DNA of 21,032 bases from an uncultured Slackia sp. (GTDB lineage Bacteria > Actinomycetota > Coriobacteriia > Coriobacteriales > Eggerthellaceae): assembly GCA_937895975.1 (NCBI GenBank), contig CALBLG010000186.1, positions 1 through 21,032 on the forward strand, in the 5' to 3' direction. How positions within the stretch are numbered: position 1 is the stretch's first letter; the number at the start of each line of letters is the position of its first letter. The notes beneath the pieces are model-generated. The model was given only the letters and a program-made list of their open reading frames with translations. It was not told the origin of the DNA and searched no databases. Positions 6,809 to 14,733 of this stretch are shown here, in pieces. A program made the translations under genes and the position numbers.

Positions 6809-8100
6809 TGTTCCACCTCCTCGGAATCGACAACCCCTATGTCAGTCGCCGCCGTTAGCCACGACGGCTCGCGCCGCCACGAACCGGAGCCCGCCATGGC
6901 CTGCCTTTCGAACAACGTTTCGGCGACGCACGGCCGATCGCCGCCGCGCCGCATCTCGGCGATACAGCTTATGAAGCGCCGACCGTCGCGAGAGCGAGAC
7001 GTTTGCACCGCCACGTCGATCGCCGAAGCGATGTTGCCCTCGATCACGTCCACAGGCAGGTCGAACCCATAGCGGACCATAGTCACCAGGCGGATGATCA
7101 TGTCTTCGGGCGAATTCGCGTGCAGCGTGGTGAGCGAACCCTCGTGGCCGGTATTCATGGCGGTAAGCATGTCAAGCGCCTCGGCGCCTCGGCATTCGCC
7201 GACTATGATGCGGTCGGGACGCATGCGCAGCGCATTGCGCACCAGGTCGCGAATAGTCACCTCGCCAACGCCCTCGGCATTGCGGCCCCGAGATTCCAGG
7301 CGCACGACATGCGGATGCTCGGTGAAGCGAAGCTCGGCGGAGTCTTCGATGGTCACGATGCGCTCGCTGGCGGAAATCTCGCACGACAACGCGTTGAGCA
7401 ACGTCGTTTTCCCCGACCCCGTTCCGCCCAGCACCGCCACGTTCTTGCGCGCATGCACCGCCCATCTAAGAAATTGCGCCACGCGCCAATCGAGCGAACC
7501 CGCTTGCCGCAAGTCGGAAAGCGTCATGGCGCGATCGGTGAATTTGCGGATGGTGATGACGGACCCGTCCACGGCAATGGGAGGTATCACCACGTTCACG
7601 CGATGGCCGCCCGGCAGGCGCGCGTCCACCATGGGCGAACTCTCATCGACGCGGCGGCCAAGAGGCGCCAGGATGCGGTCGATGAGGGCCCTCACCTGCG
7701 AATCGTCGGAAAACACCGCCGGCTCGCGCGACATGACGCCCGCGCGCTCGATGAAAATCGAGGATGTGCCGTTCACCATGATCTCGGTGATGGTTTCGTC
7801 TTCCACGAGCGCTTGCAGCGGCCCCATGCCAAACACCACGTCTTCGAGGTCGCACGCCAGCGAATCTTTCAAATCGGCCGGCCGTCCGGCCCAACGTGGG
7901 GTAGAAAACACCTGGCGGCACGCACTTCGAAGCTCACTGCGTGCCCGACGCGGATTTTCGCTCGCAAGCCTGGACAGGGCATCGCCCGGAATGATGCGGC
8001 CCACGTCGTCTTTCAACTCGTCGAGCATCCACCCGTCGTCGCGCGCGAGAATGGCCGCGCCCTCTGCCTCGGCCTGTTGAACGCGCGCGAGCAGCGTCAT
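6781..8100 (-). CDS. tadA: TadA/CpaF secretion ATPase, 439 aa
   Basis: This is the hexameric cytoplasmic ATPase (T2SSE/GspE family, CpaF branch) that drives Tad pilus assembly. An N-terminal helical region comes first, then EDVVFGMGPLQALVEDETIT and EIMVNG (residues 86-111), typical of CpaF. Walker A is GGTGSGKTT (225-233, K231). The Asp/Glu box is ERIVTIEDSAEL. Walker B is RIIVGE (297-302, E302). The His box is GHEGSLTTLHANS (319-330). All catalytic motifs are intact. The ATG overlaps the tadZ stop by 4 nt (ATGA) with GAAAGG upstream. Confidence 0.97.
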   Translation of the reverse strand: MTLLARVQQAEAEGAAILARDDGWMLDELKDDVGRIIPGDALSRLASENPRRARSELRSACRQVFSTPRWAGRPADLKDSLACDLEDVVFGMGPLQALVEDETITEIMVNGTSSIFIERAGVMSREPAVFSDDSQVRALIDRILAPLGRRVDESSPMVDARLPGGHRVNVVIPPIAVDGSVITIRKFTDRAMTLSDLRQAGSLDWRVAQFLRWAVHARKNVAVLGGTGSGKTTLLNALSCEISASERIVTIEDSAELRFTEHPHVVRLESRGRNAEGVGEVTIRDLVRNALRMRPDRIIVGECRGAEALDMLTAMNTGHEGSLTTLHANSPEDMIIRLVTMVRYGFDLPVDVIEGNIASAIDVAVQTSRSRDGRRFISCIAEMRRGGDRPCVAETLFERQAMAGSGSWRREPSWLTAATDIGVVDSEEVEQWRRACLLP

Positions 8101-9389
8101 CGCTGGGCCTTTCGTCCGAAAATGCGCTTGAACTTCCCATCCGATGCCATAACTTGGGCGACTTTATCGGCCTGCTCTTTCGGCAAGAGCCGCGCAAGCA
8201 GCGCAGCGGCCTCGGGCACCAACGCGTTGCGCGATTCGATGAAATCGGCCGGGAAGCCCGCACCCAAAAGCTCTTCCACATCGCGACCACCATGGGGAAG
8301 CTCGACGGCGGCCGAGCCTTTAAGCGCGCACGAAGCGTCTACGGCGGAGAGCAGGCTGTCGCGCTCGTGCTTGTTCACCACATACGTGAAACTGCTGGTC
8401 GCAAGACCCATGCGTCCGCACAATTCCACGGCATGCACCGTTGCGGCGAGCGACCCGGGCCTGCTGTCCATGAGAAATGCCACGGCGTCGGCCGCCTCGA
8501 TAAGCTGGGCATGCGTCTCGGCCCAAAACGCGCCCGCGCACGCGATTACCACGTCGTAGTCGCCCCGCGCGGCTTCCAATATGTCGGGCAATTCAGACGA
8601 CACCAGCTCGGACGCCTCGATTTTCCGCGGTGCTGCAAGCAACGACGGCTTCCCCGTCGACCGGGCATCTTCGTACAGCCGAACCATGCGGGTCGGGTCG
8701 CGCACCACGTCATCGACCCGAACGGGTTCTTTCACGCCAAGCAAGCGGTCCATGTCGCCGAACTGCAGATCGGCATCAACCGCAAGCGTGGCCAAGCCCG
8801 CCTTCGCGCACAGCACTGCGAAAAGCGCCGCTATGCTTCCCTTGCCACAGCCACCGCTTGCGCCCACCACCACTATCACCGTGCCTGAATACCGCTTCGA
8901 AACCCGCCCCGAAACCGGCTTAGAAGCAACAGCCGAACGAGCTTCCGCAGCGACAGCGGCCTGGCCCGCCGCGCGCTGCGGCATTTCCCTATACGAACGC
9001 TGAGCTTGCGAGGTCGGCTGGCCCCAGAGCTCCTTCGCCTGGGCGAAACGCTCGACAAACGCCGCCTCGGAAAGCACGCCGTCGATATTCGCCGACGACG
9101 CCCTGCTCGCGAGCGACCCGTTGTTCGACCCGCATGCCAAATACACCTTCTTGAAGGGGTCGTCGGACTTCAACGCGGCGGCCACATTCACCGGCTCCAT
9201 GTCGTCGCACGAAACCACCCACGCCTCTTCGACCGACTCGCGTCGCGATGCCTCGCGACACGCTTCGGCCGTGGCGCAGCATTCAATCCACGCAATGCCG
9301 CCCAACGGCTCTTCCTGCAGCCCCAGCAAGGCGGGGTTCCTCAGCGATTCCTCATCGGCGCACAGCACCACGCGCTTCGCCATGCCCAT
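8097..9389 (-). CDS. tadZ: TadZ/CpaE, MinD-like pilus positioning protein, 430 aa
   Basis: The N-terminal 120 residues (KRVVLCADEES...) form a receiver-like domain without a clear phosphorylation Asp. An Ala/Arg linker follows, then a MinD/ParA ATPase domain. The P-loop is GASGGCGKGS (176-185, K183), lacking the first, deviant Lys of classical MinD. A switch-I-like LAVDADLQFGDMDRLLG and a later VVIACAG strand follow. This architecture fits TadZ/CpaE, which localises the Tad machine at the membrane. The ATG at 9389 shares one base with the cpaB stop (TGATG). A GTG one codon earlier gives a 4-nt overlap, and a later ATG lies at 9383; the choice is uncertain by a few residues. Confidence 0.92.
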   Translation of the reverse strand: MGMAKRVVLCADEESLRNPALLGLQEEPLGGIAWIECCATAEACREASRRESVEEAWVVSCDDMEPVNVAAALKSDDPFKKVYLACGSNNGSLASRASSANIDGVLSEAAFVERFAQAKELWGQPTSQAQRSYREMPQRAAGQAAVAAEARSAVASKPVSGRVSKRYSGTVIVVVGASGGCGKGSIAALFAVLCAKAGLATLAVDADLQFGDMDRLLGVKEPVRVDDVVRDPTRMVRLYEDARSTGKPSLLAAPRKIEASELVSSELPDILEAARGDYDVVIACAGAFWAETHAQLIEAADAVAFLMDSRPGSLAATVHAVELCGRMGLATSSFTYVVNKHERDSLLSAVDASCALKGSAAVELPHGGRDVEELLGAGFPADFIESRNALVPEAAALLARLLPKEQADKVAQVMASDGKFKRIFGRKAQR

Positions 9390-10213
9390 CACGCCCCTTT
9401 CCCCTCTTCCGATTCCAATGTTCCCTGTGCTTCGGAGATGCCGTCGCCACGGCTTGCCTCCTTGGAGCTTTGCGATTTCCCCTGGCTCGAAGATTGGCCA
9501 TGCTCGTCGGCGGAATCGGAAACCGACTCTTTTTTCGACTTGGACAGCGAGCCGACATCGCTCGCAGACAGTTTTTCAGATGGAAGCGTGAAGTACAGCT
9601 CGCTTGAACCGGCAGCGGCAATAAGGTCGCTCACCACATCGGGAGCCACGGCCAACGTCACCCACGACACGTCGCTTGACGAGCTTTTCTTCGCATCGGC
9701 CGAGGCGCTGGTGGAAAGCACCTTCACCTTCGAAACCAGCAAGTCGGTCGAGGTTGCCGTTGTGGAATACACGTTCACCTCGGCGCCGGGAAGCACCGAA
9801 CCGCCCACGGCCGAAACGGCCTTCGCAGGCACGCTTACCGCGCACATGCCATCGGGCACTTGAATCGATGTTCCAGCCGAATCTTCGAAACGCCTGGCCA
9901 CCAGCACTTCCCCGCGATAGATATCGGCCTGCGCGGGCTGCCCCTCTATTTGCGACAGGTCGGTCACGGCGCCTTCGGGAAGCAATTCGCCCGGCATGGT
10001 CTTGCGCTCGGCATTCGTGACGTCAGCTTTCGCGCCGGCGACAATGTCGCGCGATGCGACATAAGCCTCGACCTGCGCCGTTCCGTAGCGCGCAAGGGCC
10101 TCGGCGCGCTCGGCTTCGATGGCATCGCGGGCATCTTGCACATACAGCAAAACGCCCGCCATGCACGCGATTCCGCATACGATGCCAACAATGAGGCTGC
10201 GCGTTTTTCTCAT
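9389..10213 (-). CDS. cpaB: CpaB/RcpC pilus assembly protein (SAF domain), 274 aa
   Basis: This is the first gene of the Tad operon. It has an N-terminal membrane anchor (LIVGIVCGIACMAGVLLY, residues 7-24), then an SAF domain (about 47-110, with VEAYVASRDIVAGAKA and LPEGAVTDLSQIEGQPAQADIYRGEVLVARRF). The RcpC-like body includes VPDGMCAVSVPAKAVSAVGGSVLPGAEVNVY. The last 60 residues are Ser/Lys/Glu-rich low complexity. The ATG at 10213 is the first residue of the conserved anchor (MRKTRS), with GGGGGAG just upstream. The frame is open to 10432, but the extra residues look like translated leader. CpaB proteins are extracytoplasmic and needed for pilus assembly. Confidence 0.9.
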   Translation of the reverse strand: MRKTRSLIVGIVCGIACMAGVLLYVQDARDAIEAERAEALARYGTAQVEAYVASRDIVAGAKADVTNAERKTMPGELLPEGAVTDLSQIEGQPAQADIYRGEVLVARRFEDSAGTSIQVPDGMCAVSVPAKAVSAVGGSVLPGAEVNVYSTTATSTDLLVSKVKVLSTSASADAKKSSSSDVSWVTLAVAPDVVSDLIAAAGSSELYFTLPSEKLSASDVGSLSKSKKESVSDSADEHGQSSSQGKSQSSKEASRGDGISEAQGTLESEEGKGA

Positions 10214-10404
10214 GGCTCCCCCGCTTGACCGAAACGCCCGCTTTCGCGGCTTGGGCAACCATGATGGAAGGCGCACCTTGCCGAATTCTTGCCAAAATCC
10301 TGCCCATTTCTTCGCAGAACCTGTCGCGTTTAGGCCAACTTCTTCACCAAGGCGGGCTTTTTCGTGGCCATTTCGCGCAGAACGCGCATCTCGAAAAAAC
10401 GAGG

Positions 10405-10433
10405 GTGACAAATATCCGCCGTTGTGGCACAAT
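10405..10433 (+). promoter_or_regulatory. Promoter of the tRNA-Val gene
   Basis: GTGACA (10405-10410), a 17-nt spacer, then CACAAT (10428-10433). The predicted start is about 8-10 nt upstream of the mature tRNA 5' end at 10449. Four of six bases match consensus in each box or nearly so, and the spacing is ideal. Confidence 0.6.
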
Positions 10434-10448
10434 GCTCAGGCACCATAT

Positions 10449-10523
<75 letters not shown>

Positions 10524-10533
10524 TTGAATTGTC

Positions 10534-10571
10534 GCAGGTCGGAAGCATTTTGGTTCCCGACCTGCTTTTTT
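10534..10571 (+). terminator. Intrinsic terminator of tRNA-Val
   Basis: GCAGGTCGG (10534-10542) pairs with CCGACCTGC (10557-10565), followed directly by six T (10566-10571). It begins 11 nt after the tRNA 3' end. Confidence 0.88.
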
Positions 10572-10811
10572 ATTTCGCGGCCTTCGCATTACAGCTTGCA
10601 TAACACCATGCACCGCAAATGAATCTGATCGGTTAGCCGGCCGAACGCGAATCGTTCTCGCCCGCCCTCATCCAACCGAGCATCGCAAAGCGCGGCGCCG
10701 CATGTTCCCAATTCAAAGGCAAGGTTTCCGCGGCAGACAAAAACACGACGGGCAACGCGCACGCCGCTCGGGTATGATTTCCCCATGCATCCAGTCGAAA
10801 GGAGCAACCGC

Positions 10812-11252
10812 ATGCCGAGCATCGAATTGAAACGCGGGAAAGACGCGAAGGAAGACGCGTTCGCCATTCGCCGGCGCGTGTTTATGGAAGAACAGGGCTA
10901 CGAGGACGAATTCGACGAGATAGACGACGCGTGCATCCATATTGCGCTGTACCGCGATGGGCAAGCCGTCGGGTGCGCGCGCACGTTCCCCGAGCAAGAG
11001 GGCTCCACCCGCTGGGCCGTCGGACGCGTTGCGGTGCTGCCCGAGGCGCGCGAAGGCGGCTTTGGGCGCATGCTGGTCGAGGAATGCGAGCGCGCGGCGA
11101 TTGACGGCGGCGCCACCGAGCTATGCCTGCACGCGCAAGCGCGCCTGGAGGGCTGGTATGGCCTTATGGGATATGCGCGCTTCGGCGAGGTCGATTACGA
11201 AGACGAGGGCCAGCCGCACATCTGGATGGAGAAGACGGTTGCGGCAGCCTGA
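10812..11252 (+). CDS. GNAT acetyltransferase, ElaA-like, 146 aa
   Basis: A GNAT fold throughout: the N-terminal FAIRRRVFMEEQGYEDEFDEID (close to the ElaA-type R-x-x-VF-x-x-EQG opening), a beta strand HIALYRDGQAVGCARTF, motif A with VGRVAVLPEAREGGFGRMLV (acetyl-CoA pyrophosphate loop, residues 76-95), then helix and strand LCLHAQARLEGWYGLMGYARFGE. The final DEGQPHIWMEK is also typical of this subgroup. The substrate is unknown. The ATG at 10812 has AAAGGAG 7 nt upstream; an earlier ATG at 10785 lacks a site. It stands alone, convergent with the membrane protein gene at 11415. Confidence 0.9.
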   Translation: MPSIELKRGKDAKEDAFAIRRRVFMEEQGYEDEFDEIDDACIHIALYRDGQAVGCARTFPEQEGSTRWAVGRVAVLPEAREGGFGRMLVEECERAAIDGGATELCLHAQARLEGWYGLMGYARFGEVDYEDEGQPHIWMEKTVAAA

Positions 11253-11278
11253 CGGCCGCCGCAAGCCGCCGACATTGC

Positions 11279-11379
11279 GCGCCTGTCCAGCGCACCATCT
11301 TGCCCCTTGCGCAAAGCGCCACGCACATCAAAGCACGCTTGGCTGCGCGACGGGGCAACCCGACGCGCAGGACAGGCGC
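11279..11379. other. Nested inverted repeat between convergent genes
   Basis: GCGCCTGTCC (11279-11288) is perfectly complementary to GGACAGGCGC (11370-11379). After one A-A mismatch the pairing continues as GCGC/GCGC. Inside, TTGCCCC (11300-11306) pairs with GGGGCAA (11352-11358). The 160-bp gap between the two stops is mostly this fold. There is a CTTTTAT 8-14 nt after the right arm on the plus strand. It may be a large bidirectional terminator, a repeat or a structured RNA. Confidence 0.5.
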
Positions 11380-11414
11380 CCGCTGGCTTTTATCGCTACC
11401 GCAACTCGTTCAGA

Positions 11415-12533
11415 TCAACCAACCATAACAGCTGCGACCAGGACGAACGCCACCGTTGCAAGGCAGAAGCCCGCAATCGCGGCCCAGGCGGCCGGGCGGG
11501 CGAAGTTGATCGTCCACCCTATACCGAAACGCTTGGGCACGAAGACGCTCGCGTCGGCCGAATTCCAATAAAAAATGCCGAGCTTCCAATGCTCATCGTC
11601 GTCGACGAGCATGTCGCCGCTCGCCTGCATGCGGCGGAACACGCGCGAGCCGCTTTGGCCGTATGCGGCGCTTACGAGAACCGAGGCAACGACCAGCGGC
11701 ACGCACGACGCGAGCATCGCGAATATCGCCAGGTCGATGCCGATGGCGCCAACGATATATAACTCGAACGAGATGCCCATGGCCGCGACGATTATCGCGC
11801 CGCACCCCACGAGCACGATGGTGTTCGCGCGCACGAACATGCCATAGGCCCAGGCCGAAGACGCAGGCGCGCCCGGCTCTTGCCATTTCTTCGAAACGAG
11901 CGCCTGCCAATGGCAAAATACCATGGCGGCGATTAAAAACAGCTCGAGCGCAATCGGGAACAACACCACGCCCAGGCTTTTATCGGCCCAGCGGTCGACC
12001 GTTCCGTCGAAGCCCACATGCATGGGAATTTGATCGGGCATCGATGGGTAGCCCGCCGCGGCAATGGCCAGAGTGACCAAAACGATGGGAACATACACGA
12101 GGCTCCACTTCAGAGAAATGCCGCGCGGCGCGCCCTCGGGTTCGCCGCCAATTGACGCCACGGCCTGCTGCGTTTGCGCTGCCCAGCCGCGTTGCTTTTT
12201 ATAGGCGATCACTCGACGGCGGTATGCGAGCATAAGCGCATACGAGGCGAGGAACAGCGCTAACGTCCCAACTGAAATGAGCATGACAAACGCAACGAAG
12301 TTGCGGGCGACGGACGCCGCCACGCATGCGACGCTGAGCAGCGCCGTCGCAACGAGCACGGTGGCGGCATAGCGGCGCTTCAGGCTTTTGATGAACGCGT
12401 CGGAATCGGCCGACGAAGGCACGGTGACGGCGAACGCCTGAGTGCGAGGCTGAAGAAACGGAACGATGGCCGCGAAAACGCCGCAAATCGGCATGATGAG
12501 GCACATCGCGAACATGACGGGCGTTGTATCCAT
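11415..12533 (-). CDS. DUF1648/DUF5808 integral membrane protein, 372 aa
   Basis: About eight membrane helices (roughly 5-27, 55-76, 79-103, 142-161, 187-208, 234-256, 259-288, 346-371). Between the third and fifth helices lies the DUF1648 signature: PSMPDQIPMHVGFDGTVDRW (163-182). Before the last helix lies a DUF5808 motif (about 310-350) with DDDEHWKLGIFYWN and FVPKRFGIGWTINF. Proteins of this type occur next to short GntR regulators in Firmicutes and Actinobacteria. Some relatives (SdpI family) give immunity to peptide toxins, but function here is unproven. The ATG at 12533 has AGGGGG 6-7 nt upstream, 10 bp after the gntR stop, so the two genes form one operon. Confidence 0.87.
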   Translation of the reverse strand: MDTTPVMFAMCLIMPICGVFAAIVPFLQPRTQAFAVTVPSSADSDAFIKSLKRRYAATVLVATALLSVACVAASVARNFVAFVMLISVGTLALFLASYALMLAYRRRVIAYKKQRGWAAQTQQAVASIGGEPEGAPRGISLKWSLVYVPIVLVTLAIAAAGYPSMPDQIPMHVGFDGTVDRWADKSLGVVLFPIALELFLIAAMVFCHWQALVSKKWQEPGAPASSAWAYGMFVRANTIVLVGCGAIIVAAMGISFELYIVGAIGIDLAIFAMLASCVPLVVASVLVSAAYGQSGSRVFRRMQASGDMLVDDDEHWKLGIFYWNSADASVFVPKRFGIGWTINFARPAAWAAIAGFCLATVAFVLVAAVMVG

Positions 12534-12543
12534 AGCGTTCCCC

Positions 12544-12963
12544 CTATTGCTTGCTTACGTCGATGGGAGCGGCGCCTGTTTGCTCGAACGCTTGCTTTGC
12601 CTGCTGAGAGGCTTGTTCTAGAAATCCCTCGAGCGTGCCGCCACGGGCTCGGTACGCCATGGCGAGGCCGTAGAGCTGGCTTGCCATCTGCGGGGTTGCG
12701 GTATCGGCCGAACCCGACGACGACTGCGATTGCGCAACAAACGCCCCCGAGCGCCCGCGTACCTCTATATATCCCTCATCGCGCAGCACGGCGTAGGCTT
12801 TGTTCACCGTATGCAGGTTGATGCCCAAATCACTCGCGAGACGGCGAACGCTCGGCAGCGCGTCGCCCGCCGCAAGCTCGCCGCGCGCGATTCCCGCAAT
12901 AACCTGCGAACGAATCTGCATATAAAGCGGCTCATCGATGGAATGGTCGATTCGAACGAACAT
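12544..12963 (-). CDS. GntR-family regulator, short YtrA type, 139 aa
   Basis: The N-terminal winged HTH is complete: PLYMQIRSQVIAGIARGELA, then ALPSVRRLASDLGINLHTVN (recognition helix) and AYAVLRDEGYIEVRGRSGAF (residues 11-78). The remaining 60 residues form a short helical tail instead of a large effector domain, as in the YtrA subfamily. Some YtrA members control ABC transporters and respond to cell-wall antibiotics. Here the co-transcribed target is a DUF1648 membrane protein. The ATG at 12963 has AGGAG 5 nt upstream. It very likely binds the 32-bp palindrome at 12993-13024 over its own promoter. Confidence 0.92.
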   Translation of the reverse strand: MFVRIDHSIDEPLYMQIRSQVIAGIARGELAAGDALPSVRRLASDLGINLHTVNKAYAVLRDEGYIEVRGRSGAFVAQSQSSSGSADTATPQMASQLYGLAMAYRARGGTLEGFLEQASQQAKQAFEQTGAAPIDVSKQ

Positions 12964-12992
12964 CGCCGCTCCTGTCTTCTTCCCGATGCTTA

Positions 12993-13024
12993 TTGTTCTA
13001 GCTGTACTATAACAGATAGAACAA
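12993..13024. promoter_or_regulatory. 32-bp palindromic operator, probable GntR autoregulatory site
   Basis: The outer arms TTGTTCTA (12993-13000) and TAGAACAA (13017-13024) and the inner arms CTGT (13002-13005) and ACAG (13012-13015) are all perfect around one centre (13008.5). Its edge is 30 nt upstream of the gntR start and it covers the gntR -10. A long dyad over a GntR promoter is the classical autoregulation arrangement. Confidence 0.75.
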
Positions 13025-13034
13025 AGAGCCGCAA
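13006..13034 (-). promoter_or_regulatory. gntR operon promoter
   Basis: On the minus strand: TTGCGG (13029-13034), a 17-nt spacer, TATAGT (13006-13011). The -10 is at the centre of the palindrome, so operator occupancy should block it. Confidence 0.6.
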
Positions 13035-13052
13035 GCAGCGCGCCCTTTTGCA

Positions 13053-13067
13053 ATCTATTTTATAGAT
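13053..13067. promoter_or_regulatory. 15-bp palindrome between divergent promoters
   Basis: ATCTAT-TTT-ATAGAT, perfect 6-bp arms. It lies 23 nt upstream of the metY -35 and 18 nt upstream of the gntR -35, a fitting place for a regulator of either gene. No family is assigned. Confidence 0.35.
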
Positions 13068-13090
13068 ATCTGGCTACCAGTTTTTACTGA

Positions 13091-13119
13091 TTGACACTGC
13101 CCTTGCCCGCACCTATTCT
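13091..13119 (+). promoter_or_regulatory. metY promoter
   Basis: A consensus TTGACA (13091-13096), a 17-nt spacer, then TATTCT (13114-13119). The -10 overlaps a palindrome TCTGTT-C-AACAGA (13117-13129) that covers the likely start site and could be a repressor site. The transcript would carry a leader of about 200 nt. Confidence 0.75.
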
Positions 13120-13170
13120 GTTCAACAGACAAAACGAGTAGGGAAATGGGATTTACGAAAGGAGCCCATC

Positions 13171-13206
13171 ATGCGAGGACAGAAGCGAATGCCGAACTCC
13201 CGGTAG
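13171..13206 (+). CDS. Candidate leader peptide upstream of metY, 11 aa
   Basis: ATG with a strong site (AAAGGAG, 6 nt spacing), then MRGQKRMPNSR and TAG. Its last four codons, through the TAG, form the left arm of an 11-bp hairpin (13196-13206 with 13220-13230), so a ribosome at the stop would melt it. A second weak stem (ATGGG 13146-13150 with CCCAT 13165-13169) would enclose its ribosome site. The peptide is not rich in Cys or Met beyond two Met. Translation is not shown; the strong ribosome site is the main support. Confidence 0.45.
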   Translation: MRGQKRMPNSR

Positions 13207-13230
13207 TCTCGAATTCGCGCTGCCGGGAGT
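13196..13230 (+). promoter_or_regulatory. Leader hairpin in the metY 5' UTR
   Basis: Left arm ACTCCCGGTAG (13196-13206), right arm CTGCCGGGAGT (13220-13230), with one G-T wobble; the loop is 13 nt and contains CGAATTCG. No T run follows, so it is not a terminator by itself. A 14-bp tandem repeat (13246-13259 and 13260-13273) and a small GCCGC/GCGGC hairpin (13266-13280) follow before the metY ribosome site. Confidence 0.5.
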
Positions 13231-13326
13231 CCCCAACGCGGACCAGCACGGGCCGCGCAGCACGAGCCGCGCAATGCGGCGCCCATTTTCACCATTTCGC
13301 GTATTTCATTTGAAGGAGACATTCCA

Positions 13327-14634
13327 ATGAGCCAGTTCGTCAACAACCCCGAGCATACCTTCGGCTTCGATACCCTGCAGCTGCACGTGGGCCAGGAAAC
13401 CGCCGACCCCGCCAGCGACGCGCGCGCGGTGCCTATCTACCAGACCACCAGTTATGTGTTCCGCAACTCGCAGCACGCGGCCGACCGCTTCGGCCTGGCC
13501 GACGCCGGCAACATCTACGGCCGCCTGACCAATTCCACCCAGGGCGTGTTCGAAGACCGCATCGCTGCTCTTGAAGGCGGCGTGGCGGGTTTGGCGGTCG
13601 CTTCCGGCGCCGCCGCCATTACGCTGACCGTTCAGGCGCTGGCTCAGGCCGGCGATCATATCGTGGCCCAGAAGACCATCTACGGCGGCTCGTTCAACTT
13701 CCTGGAACACACCATTTCGCAGTTCGGCGTTGAGGTAACGTTTGTCGACGCGCACAACCTGGAAGAAGTCGAAGGCGCCATTCAGGACAACACCACCGCG
13801 ATCTACCTGGAAACGCTGGGCAACCCGAACTCCGACATTCCCGATATCGATGCCATTTCCGAAATCGCCAAGAAGCACGGCCTGCCCGTCGTCGTCGACA
13901 ATACCTTCGGCACGCCGTACCTGTTCCGTCCGCTTGAGCATGGCGCGAACATCGTCGTGCACTCCGCGACCAAGTTCATTGGCGGCCACGGCTCTTCGCT
14001 GGGCGGCGTGATCGTCGATGGCGGCAACTTCGACTGGAAGGCCAGCGGCAAGTACGCCGAAATCGCCGATGCCAACCCGAGCTACCATGGCGTGAGCTTC
14101 GTCGACGCCGCAGGCCCGGCCGCCTTCGCCACCTACGTGCGCGCCATCTTGCTGCGCGACGAAGGCCCCTGCATCTCGCCGTTCAACGCGTGGATTCTGC
14201 TGCAAGGCACCGAGACGCTGTCGCTGCGCGTCGACCGCCATGTCGAGAACACGAAGAAGGTCGTGGAATTCCTCGCCAACGACCCGCACGTGGCTTCCGT
14301 GAACCACCCCAGCCTGCCCGACCATCCCGACCATGAGCTCTACGAGCGCTACTTCCCCAATGGCGGCGCGTCCATCTTCACGTTCGAAATCAAAGGCGGC
14401 CAGGAAGCGGCTTGGAAGTTCATCGACAACCTGCAGATTTTCTCGCTTTTGGCAAACGTCGCCGACGTGAAAAGCCTGGCCATTCACCCGGCAACCACCA
14501 CGCACTCGCAGCTGACCGAGGCCGAGCTGGCCGACCAGGGTATCACCCCGTCGACCATCCGCCTGTCCATCGGTACCGAAAACGCCGAAGACATCATTTG
14601 GGACTTGCAGCAGGCGTTCGCCAAGCTGGACTAA
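13327..14634 (+). CDS. metY: O-acetylhomoserine sulfhydrylase (PLP), 435 aa
   Basis: This cytoplasmic Cys/Met-metabolism PLP enzyme makes homocysteine from O-acetylhomoserine and sulfide. It opens with TLQLHVGQETADPASDARAVPIYQTTSYVF, the MetY start. The phosphate-binding GLAVASGAAAITL is at about 88-100, the PLP-ring DNTFGTPYL at 191-199, and the Schiff-base lysine in SATKFIGGHG (K216). The length matches MetY (about 430) rather than the 380-400 of MetB/MetC. AAGGAG lies 9 nt upstream of the ATG. Codon choice is strongly biased (CGC, AAC, GAA, AAG), unlike its neighbours, which suggests high expression. It stands alone behind a strong promoter and a long leader. Confidence 0.95.
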   Translation: MSQFVNNPEHTFGFDTLQLHVGQETADPASDARAVPIYQTTSYVFRNSQHAADRFGLADAGNIYGRLTNSTQGVFEDRIAALEGGVAGLAVASGAAAITLTVQALAQAGDHIVAQKTIYGGSFNFLEHTISQFGVEVTFVDAHNLEEVEGAIQDNTTAIYLETLGNPNSDIPDIDAISEIAKKHGLPVVVDNTFGTPYLFRPLEHGANIVVHSATKFIGGHGSSLGGVIVDGGNFDWKASGKYAEIADANPSYHGVSFVDAAGPAAFATYVRAILLRDEGPCISPFNAWILLQGTETLSLRVDRHVENTKKVVEFLANDPHVASVNHPSLPDHPDHELYERYFPNGGASIFTFEIKGGQEAAWKFIDNLQIFSLLANVADVKSLAIHPATTTHSQLTEAELADQGITPSTIRLSIGTENAEDIIWDLQQAFAKLD

Positions 14635-14645
14635 GCTCCAAGCCC

Positions 14646-14690
14646 GCGGAGCATGCAAAGTTTCCCCTTCTACATGCTCCGCATTGTTTC
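14646..14690 (+). terminator. First hairpin after metY
   Basis: A 10-bp perfect stem GCGGAGCATG (14646-14655) and CATGCTCCGC (14673-14682) with a 17-nt loop, followed by ATTGTTTC. The T tract is weak, so it may be a weak terminator or an RNA-stabilising hairpin. Confidence 0.6.
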
Positions 14691-14733
14691 GCGGCGTCCA
14701 GAGCCGCGGTTCCTCCCCTTACTTCGCTTACCG

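Noticed and set aside
5018..7072. Plus-strand ORF of 684 codons
   Set aside because: It runs opposite tadC, tadB and part of tadA, is extremely rich in Arg/His, and has no ribosome site; a GC-rich antisense frame.
10588..10867. Small minus-strand ORF upstream of the GNAT gene
   Set aside because: No ribosome site and overlaps the GNAT start; no recognisable features.
13120..13326. SAM or other known riboswitch in the metY leader
   Set aside because: I could not find the conserved core of a SAM-I, SAM-II or SAM-IV class; only the hairpins and mini-ORF described are visible.
13306..14658. Minus-strand ORF of 450 codons opposite metY
   Set aside because: Exact antisense of a clear PLP enzyme gene; no ribosome site and no domain.
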